Source: Siderastrea siderea
Lineage: Eukaryota > Cnidaria > Anthozoa > Scleractinia > Rhizangiidae
Assembly: GCA_964030785.1 (NCBI GenBank)
Contig: OZ034971.1
Coordinates: 13,485,079-13,549,078, forward strand
Direction: 5' to 3'
Length of the DNA stretch: 64,000 bases
Part shown: one piece after another, positions 39,801 to 47,446 of the stretch
Position numbering within the stretch: the first letter of the stretch is position 1
Layout of the letters: each line of letters starts with the position of its first letter
Notes under the pieces: model-generated
Database searches by the model: none
Told to the model about the DNA's origin: nothing
What the model saw: only the letters and a program-made list of their open reading frames with translations
Position numbers and translations under genes: made by a program

Positions 39801-42800
39801 CGATGGAAGCTACGACTGATGCCGTACAACTGTCATCTTGTGTATCGACCCGGAAAGGATGCTGAGAACCCCGCTGACTTCATGAGCAGACACCCAAACC
39901 TCCAAGCAACCGTAGAGAGAAACGTTGCCGATGAGTATGTGAACTATGTTTGCACCAATGCCGTACCAAAGGCTATGACACTTCAAGAGATTCAAGCTGA
40001 AACAGAGAAAGATTCCACACTCCAGTCACTGATCAAGGCGATCGAGACAGACCGCTGGACTGATCCTGAGATACTGGACTACAAAAGACTCAAGGACGAG
40101 CTACTGGTCTACAGTGGAGTGATACTGAGAGGTAACAGAATCGTTGTCCCAAGTAAGCTGAGAGAAAGAGCCGTAGAACTGGCGCATGTGGGACATCAAG
40201 GCATCGTAAAGACGAAGCGCTTAATTCGTGAGAAAGTTTGGTTCCCTGGGATAGACAAGATGGTCAAGGATAAAGTCGATAACTGCCTAGCATGCCAAGC
40301 AGTAACTCCAAGCAAGTCATCGCGAATCGAACCTCTGCAGATGACGCCGCTACCTAGTGGGCCATGGAAAATGCTGGCAATGGATTTCCTTGGACCATTC
40401 CCTTCGGGTGACTATCTCCTAGTAGTCATTGACGAATACAGCCGCTTCCCGGAAGTTGAGATCGTCAAGTCCACATCAGCCAAATCTGTCATCCCTAGGC
40501 TCGACGCCATATTTGCAAGGCAAGGAATCCCTGACGAGCTGAAGACAGACAATGGCCCCCCTTTTAACGGAGTCGAGTTCAGCAATTTTGCGAAGCATTT
40601 AGGATTCCATCACAGGAAAGTTCAACCTCTTTGGCCGAGAGCCAATGGCGAGGCAGAGCGTTTTATGCCAAACCTTGAGAAGTGTGTGCGAACTGCTGTC
40701 GTTGAGGGAAAAAATTGGAAACAGGAACTGTACAAATTTCTCAGACAGTATCGTGCGACACCGCACACGACCACGAATGTATCTCCGAGCGAAGCACTGA
40801 ATGGAAGGAAACTCAAGATTACCCTGCCAGAAGTATCACCAACACCAGCTAGACAGCACACCCTGCAGGAAACTCAGAAGACTATGGCAGAGAGAGATGC
40901 AGAACAGAAGTCAAAGATCAAAGCATATGCAGACTCGAAACTGGGCACGAAACCAAGCAATATCAAACCAGGAGATACAGTGCTTGTGAGACAACCAAAG
41001 AAAAACAAACTAAGCACTCCTTTTAACCCAGAACCCCTTGTTGTTGAGGAAAAGAAAGGATCTATGGTTACAGCTAGCGACGGTTTCAAGTCCATAACGC
41101 GAAACTCATCCATGTTTAAAATCATCCCTAAAGAACTGAGAGCTGAAGGAGATCGCAGAGAACAGGAAGAACCAGAGGACTTACCTGCTGAACAAACCGA
41201 AGTTCCGACACAAGATGAAGATCCAAACCCCCCAAGCGCAAATGACGGAGGCCTGCGGAGGTCACAGAGACAAAGGAGACCCCCTGCGAGTCTCGCAGAT
41301 TACGTTCAAATAATCTACTAGCATAAACACTTAACATTTTAAAAGACTCGTTACTAGAAGGCATGCTTATCATTTGTTGATGTTATTGTAAAGTTATTTG
41401 ATCTTGTTAGCCGACATATATGATTGTAAGTTTATTATCAAGAAGGGGAGAGATGTAGTGTTGTGACATCTGTCAATCATACGAGCACGCGGTCGAAAGG
41501 AACTCCCGCTTCCCTTGTAGTCGTCGCGAGCATGGAGTCAATAAATCAGACTTGTGTTTAACTTGCGGTGGTTTTATTTGAGCGGTACAACACCACAGCA
41601 GCGTGAGGAGTTTTTCAGCCAGCATTTGCCAAGAGGTTTCTTCCGCAAGATTTCTTCCCCCCTTCCTTCCCCCTTTTAATCTTTCCACTGATATTTCAGT
41701 GTGATGGGTGCCTGTTTCCTTGCATGGGGGCTTACGGCTGGGTTGCAGGGATGTGCCAGCCATGGGGGCGTTATTCAATCTAGGAACTGGCTGCCAATAG
41801 TGGAAGCCCCTGGATATTCCAGGCACCCAACCTCCATTAAGAATGGTGCCTCCTTTCGCTACTGCACATACGTTCTGTGCATCTCGTGTCTGTCCAAGAT
41901 ATTCAAGTTTCTTAGAGAATTTGCATACTAATACAAAGGTATTTTCGCGCGGTTTATGTCTATTTGAAAAAAGCAGGTCCAAGCAAGGGCTATCAAAATC
42001 CAAAAAGAAAACTTGGGGTAACCACGCATTTTTCAGAGATAATTGAGGTTAAATTTGGAAAGAAACTGCCATACATTCTTTGAATTTTAAAGCTTTTTTG
42101 GAGTTATGATAATTTTATTACTTATTATTAAAATAATTATCTCTGAAAAATGCGTGGTTACCCACATTTTTCTTTTTAGATTCCAATAACCCTTACTAAG
42201 ATCTGCTTTTTCCTCATAGTCATAACCTTTGCAAAAATACCTCTGTATTATTAGGAGGCACTGTCCTTAAAGCTATTCAATTGTTGACTGTTTTGGCACA
42301 GTAAAGACACATTATTTTATAAATCGAATTTAAAATTAGAACATGAGTATTACTTGGTAGTACTAACCACAGCTGTTTGATCTTTTCTAACAGATCTCAT
42401 TTGTATGCCATACTCTGTATATAAAGGACCTCTGCTCTTCCATGATGGTCTTATGATAGCTAGAGGCTGAAAGAAAAGAACACAAGCCATGTTAAAGCTA
42501 ATTGTTTCCAATCTTCTATTTACAAAATTCTCCCTAAAATGACCATTGAGAATAACAACACCTTACACCACAATTTTTCAACTTATAAACAATATTTATT
42601 ATCATAAGTTAAAAGAAAGAAAATCATAAATGCAATGGGGTTTGGAAATCCTGAAAAAACACGCTGTCTTGTTTTTGATGTACTTTAAAAAAATGGTATT
42701 TACCCTTGTCCTCATAATTCTTAAATGATCATGTTTGCTGTATTATGGATGCCAATGACACCAGTCCTCTTCTTTTCTGGTTGATTATCTTGGACATAAA

Positions 42801-45800
42801 GTTACTGACAAATGGTTTAACAATGCAAAAGACAATTATACGTTTTCACACCTTTACTTTCTTATACACTACAGCTACTTGTTAATAATGAGACACCTAT
42901 CGACACATGACATAAAAATTGTTAACAAGTGTTTTACATAAGAGTGAACTTACAAAGTTTCTTCTTGGTAATATAAGCATCCTTATCACTTTTTCAATGC
43001 CATTGATTATGAAATAACCTCCAGCTTCCTGAAGGCAAAGGATATTTGAGGCACCAAACATTCATCAGTAATAAAAAATACTTCTATAAGTACTAAAGGG
43101 TGAATTCCCAAAAAGAGGAAAATTATATCTTTGATGGTTAACTTAAAACACGCCATAGAATGACAGCCTCTGTCAGTGAGGGACAGAGGACAGGGTGTAG
43201 GTACCCAGGGGATGATGGGAAGTCTATGAGAGGTAGAACAAGAGGAGGCAGGAGGTGAGATTACTAACTAAAGGCAGGGGGGGGGGGGTGCAAAAAATAA
43301 GGAGACAACAAAATAGGGACAGGAAATGGAATGCAAGGCTGCAGGAAGTTAGGATCCCTGTATCTCCCTTCCCCCTCCCCCTCTCCCTCCCCCTCTCCCC
43401 CATCCCCAGTGATTTTACATGATTGAATGGTAAGAACAAAATTCTGAGTTAACTTATATAGGGCATATATAGAGGCATAGTGGGTGTAAGGGCAGCAGAC
43501 CTTGGATCTGATGTTTGGTGTTTCAAGCATGGCAGAGCTTTGCCTGGTGTCTGTACCATTGCAGTGCAGTGCACTGTACCACTGTCACTTACACAAAGTT
43601 TTTTATTTTTTATTTTTAAACAACTTTTTCATGGCTTTTGCGCCAACTGGTCATATAAAATGAAAGAATTGTGTGAAGTAAAATGCCATGTTTGTGCTTT
43701 TGAGACCTCCTGTCATACAGTAGTTCTCAGACTTGAATGATCATGGGATTCCTTATTAGGGGAGCAGGGATGGCGCAGTGGTGAGAGCGCTCACCTCCCA
43801 CCAATGTGTCTGCCTCCCACCAAGAGAGTGCTTGCCTCCCATCAATGTGGCCCGGTTTGACTACTGGTCCACGTGTCATATGTGGGTTGAGTTTGTTGTT
43901 GGCTCTTATCGTTGCTCTGAGAGGTTTTTCTCCGGGTATTCCGGTTTTCCCCTCTCCTCAAAAACCAACACATCCAAATTCCAATTCGATCTTGGAGGTG
44001 TCCCCAGTTAGCATTCTGTGCTAAATACCATTCACACCTAACTAAAGTAATTTATTATTATTATTTTTTTATTCATGCTAACTTTCACCCAGCATCATCA
44101 GATCCCTTTGATGGTGTAAACACTCTCTTATTTCGTGTAAAGCCTCCACGCATGCACAACACATGACACATACAGTCAGTAAAAGTATAATTATTTTAAG
44201 ACTTGAAACATACCTCTGCCTCTTCATGATGGCGAACCAGTTCTTTAGGAGTGAGGTCTGCCAAAGAGCAGTTGCTGGACTAAAAAGATGATTTATTTAA
44301 TGAATAAAATTAAGTCTCACAATCTTCTGAAATAAAACTTGTGAACATACATGTACGATCCTTACAACAATAATGATAAGGACATCAACATCATAAATTA
44401 GCATGAAATTGATGAATTACTTCACTATTACAGCATTTTAATTATCATATCAGGGCTCGAGACTAACGGTAGCCAACTAGTCACAGACTAGTAAAAATTC
44501 CGTTTTGGCTAGTAGGTTTTGCGCTTTCACTAGCCGTTTTGGCTAGTGAAATTTTCAAAGCACTAAAGTACCGGATGCAAACCAAACTAAATATTGCTTC
44601 TGATTATCGGATCCCAAAAGCAAATTGAGTGAACAGAAACTAAATCTTATTCCGTAAAACGATATCATAATGTTCGTATGGTACTTGTTTTGTCGTTTCA
44701 ACAATTCTCCCTACTAAAATTAATGTTGTCACAGTTGCCAACGTTTCTCTGTCATTAGTACATTCCAACAAAATTAGCCGTCTTAAGAACGTCTCACCAT
44801 ACATGTCCTTCAAAGGTCCGTTTGTGCGTTCATATGAAGTTAGTCAAGTTCGTACGTTACTACGTTCACACAATTCTTTAGTCTTCTTTTATTGACTTAT
44901 TTCCAATCATTACTACGTTCGTACAATATTACTTTCTCTTCCCATGCAGCGTTTCTCTCTACGTAACGTCGTTCGTATGATATTAGTCTTGTCTTCACAA
45001 CGTTTCTCCGTACGGAAGTATGTTCATCGATTTATTAATCTTGTGTTCTCAACGTTTCTCCATACGCTGTTAGCACTGGTCTTGTTTTCCCAAGGCTTTC
45101 AGTATGTAAGTGCATTCGTACGATAAGTCTTCACTTTTTAACATTATCTGTCCGTTGGTCTGTTCATACAGTATTAGTCTTGTCTTATCAACGTTTATCC
45201 GTACGTTCGTGCATTATTAGTTGTCTTCCCTAAGTTTCTCCGTAATTTATTGTCCCACTGTAATAGTCTGGTCCGGTCGGCGTTCTTCCATACGTTACGC
45301 GTTCTTACGGAATTAGTTTTGTCTAATGACGTTTCTCCGTAAGTTGGTAGTCGCATATTTTATTAGCCTCGGTGTCTCCTCAACGTGTCTCTGTACCTTG
45401 GTACATTGGCAGTGTTTCTTCTTATTGTAGTGTAATTGCAACCAAGGTGTTCGGTATGACTCCTCAACGTTTCTCCGTACCTTAGTAAGTTCAAACCTTA
45501 TTAGCTTTGTCTGCTCAATACATCTCCGTACTTAAATACAGATATTTTTCCGTACGTGAATTGAGTGCTGTATCAGTCTTGTCTTTCTCCGAACCTTACA
45601 ACGTTTATACATTGTTAGTCTCTTTTTTCCAACGTTTCTCCATACGATGACAAGCTTATATAAGGTTAACTTTTCTTGATATTGGTCATGATAACCGCAA
45701 CAGAAAAGAGAGGGGCGTGAATAACATCGTACCTGCGAATTTGCCCTGAATGCACAAATACTTTGTATTCGTGTGAGGATCTTTAACTGTTAGAAAGAAT

Positions 45801-47411
45801 GGTCAACATTCCAGTTCTTCACTCTTGCGATTAAGAGTACTTAACTCGGCTAAAAAGTACCCATATTGAACACAGTGCGAGATTATGCAAAAAAAGTCTG
45901 GCTAGTGAAAATTTATTTTGGCTAGTGAAATCAAACCTCTCACTAGCCACTGGGCTACTAAGCTGAAAAGTTAGTCTCGAGCCCTGCATGTGGTAACTTA
46001 TGGATGACTGCCACAGTGGTTTCCAGCTAAGGCCAATCAAAAGTTTTGTCTTATATATATACTACCTAAGTTTTCATCTCAAAAATAAGATGCTTTCATC
46101 TTATTTTGGTGCTTAGGTTAGATAAAACATCTTAAACTAAGATTTTAGATTTATGGAGAACACAAATTTTGGCTAGGTTTAGTGAATTGTAAGAACTTTC
46201 TTATTACATGGATAGGAGAAAGGCAAGTATTCACCATACCTTAACCATAATTGGAATATTCCCAATGACCTTTGTCACATTTCCTTGTGTCTCATTATCA
46301 ACTTTCCACTGCAAGGTAACCTGAAGTTTTGCTCTGTATGTAGTACCACGTTCCCTACACTAAGAAATGTCATCAGAGAGAAACAAGCAGCTTTAAAATT
46401 GAAGGGGTGCAGGGAATATGGCCCTAAGTGACTCCTGATCAAATATGAAATTCTCCCTTCGATTTACAAGCATACACAGGGCAAATTGGAAGGAGAATGT
46501 ACCAATTCATCAGAAGTCACTAAGGGCTTTATTCCAGGCACCCCTTCAATTAGTCAGTTGAGGATTAAGACAAATAATATTTTTTTTTATATTTAGTTTA
46601 TTTATTAAATAGTTCATAAAAACTAGACAAACTAGGTGTCCACTGTAGACATACCTCAGAAGGATAAACCTTGTGTTGAGTGGCATGCAAATTGTTTTCT
46701 GACAAGGTTGGAACTCCAACAGAAGCATCCTAAAAATGGGCATTGCAAACATTTAGTGCTAGAAACAACAAAGAACTATATGCAAAAATCTTTTTAAAAA
46801 TAAACAGACAACTACCACTTTGTGTTTGTGTGGAAGATCCACAGGATGTAAGAAGTTTGACTACAGTAGAACAATGATGGGGGGGGGGGGGGGAGGGGAC
46901 GGGGATCCAAACTTCCCACTTCGCGTACCTTTAAACCCTGTTCCCATCCCTTTTTATTGGCTCCTGCCTCTTTGCCCCTTTTTCAAATGCAAAATATTAC
47001 ACTGCTTCTAACCTATAAGGCTTTGAACGGCATGAACTATTACATATTTATAAACCATCTCGGACTTTAAGATCAGCCAATCAGAATCTTCTTGTAATAC
47101 CAAGAAGTAATACTGCAACATATGGAGATAGGGCATTCTCGATCTGTGCCCCAAAACTGTGGAATTCCCTTCCAGCCACCATCAGAGGTACACAAAGTCT
47201 TAGTAGCTTTAAGTCCCAACTAAAAACCTATCTTTTTTAGCCATGTTCTTTTTCATTTTTTATGTCTACGTCTAACTTTATAGTAGTTTTTACAAGTTGT
47301 ACTGGATTATTATGATGTTTAATTTTTTATATTTATTTATGATTACTTGTAAGAGCATTGAGATTTCATTAAATACTCCTAGCACTTGTATTATTATTAT
47401 TATTATTATTA

Positions 47412-47446
<35 letters not shown>

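Larger units (their letters stand above)
37058..41597 (+). mobile_element. Full-length Ty3/mag-like LTR retrotransposon, apparently intact and young
   Basis: 4540 bp. Two 144-bp LTRs (37,058-37,201 and 41,454-41,597), beginning TGTAGTG and ending CAACACCACA, compare as identical base for base. The target-site duplication GCAGC is at 37,053-37,057 and 41,598-41,602. A primer-binding site follows the 5' LTR, a purine tract precedes the 3' LTR, and a single gag-pol ORF lies between. No envelope ORF is present. It sits in intron 8 of POLR1B (36,789-42,367), antisense to the host gene, the orientation usually tolerated in introns. Identical LTRs mean insertion too recent for visible divergence, so activity is possible; that last point is inference. 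Confidence 0.95.

Noticed and set aside
41473..42003. 176-codon minus-strand ORF across the 3' LTR
   Set aside because: Reads antisense through the LTR into a foldback element; the same start is seen at the 5' LTR, so it is a repeat artefact.
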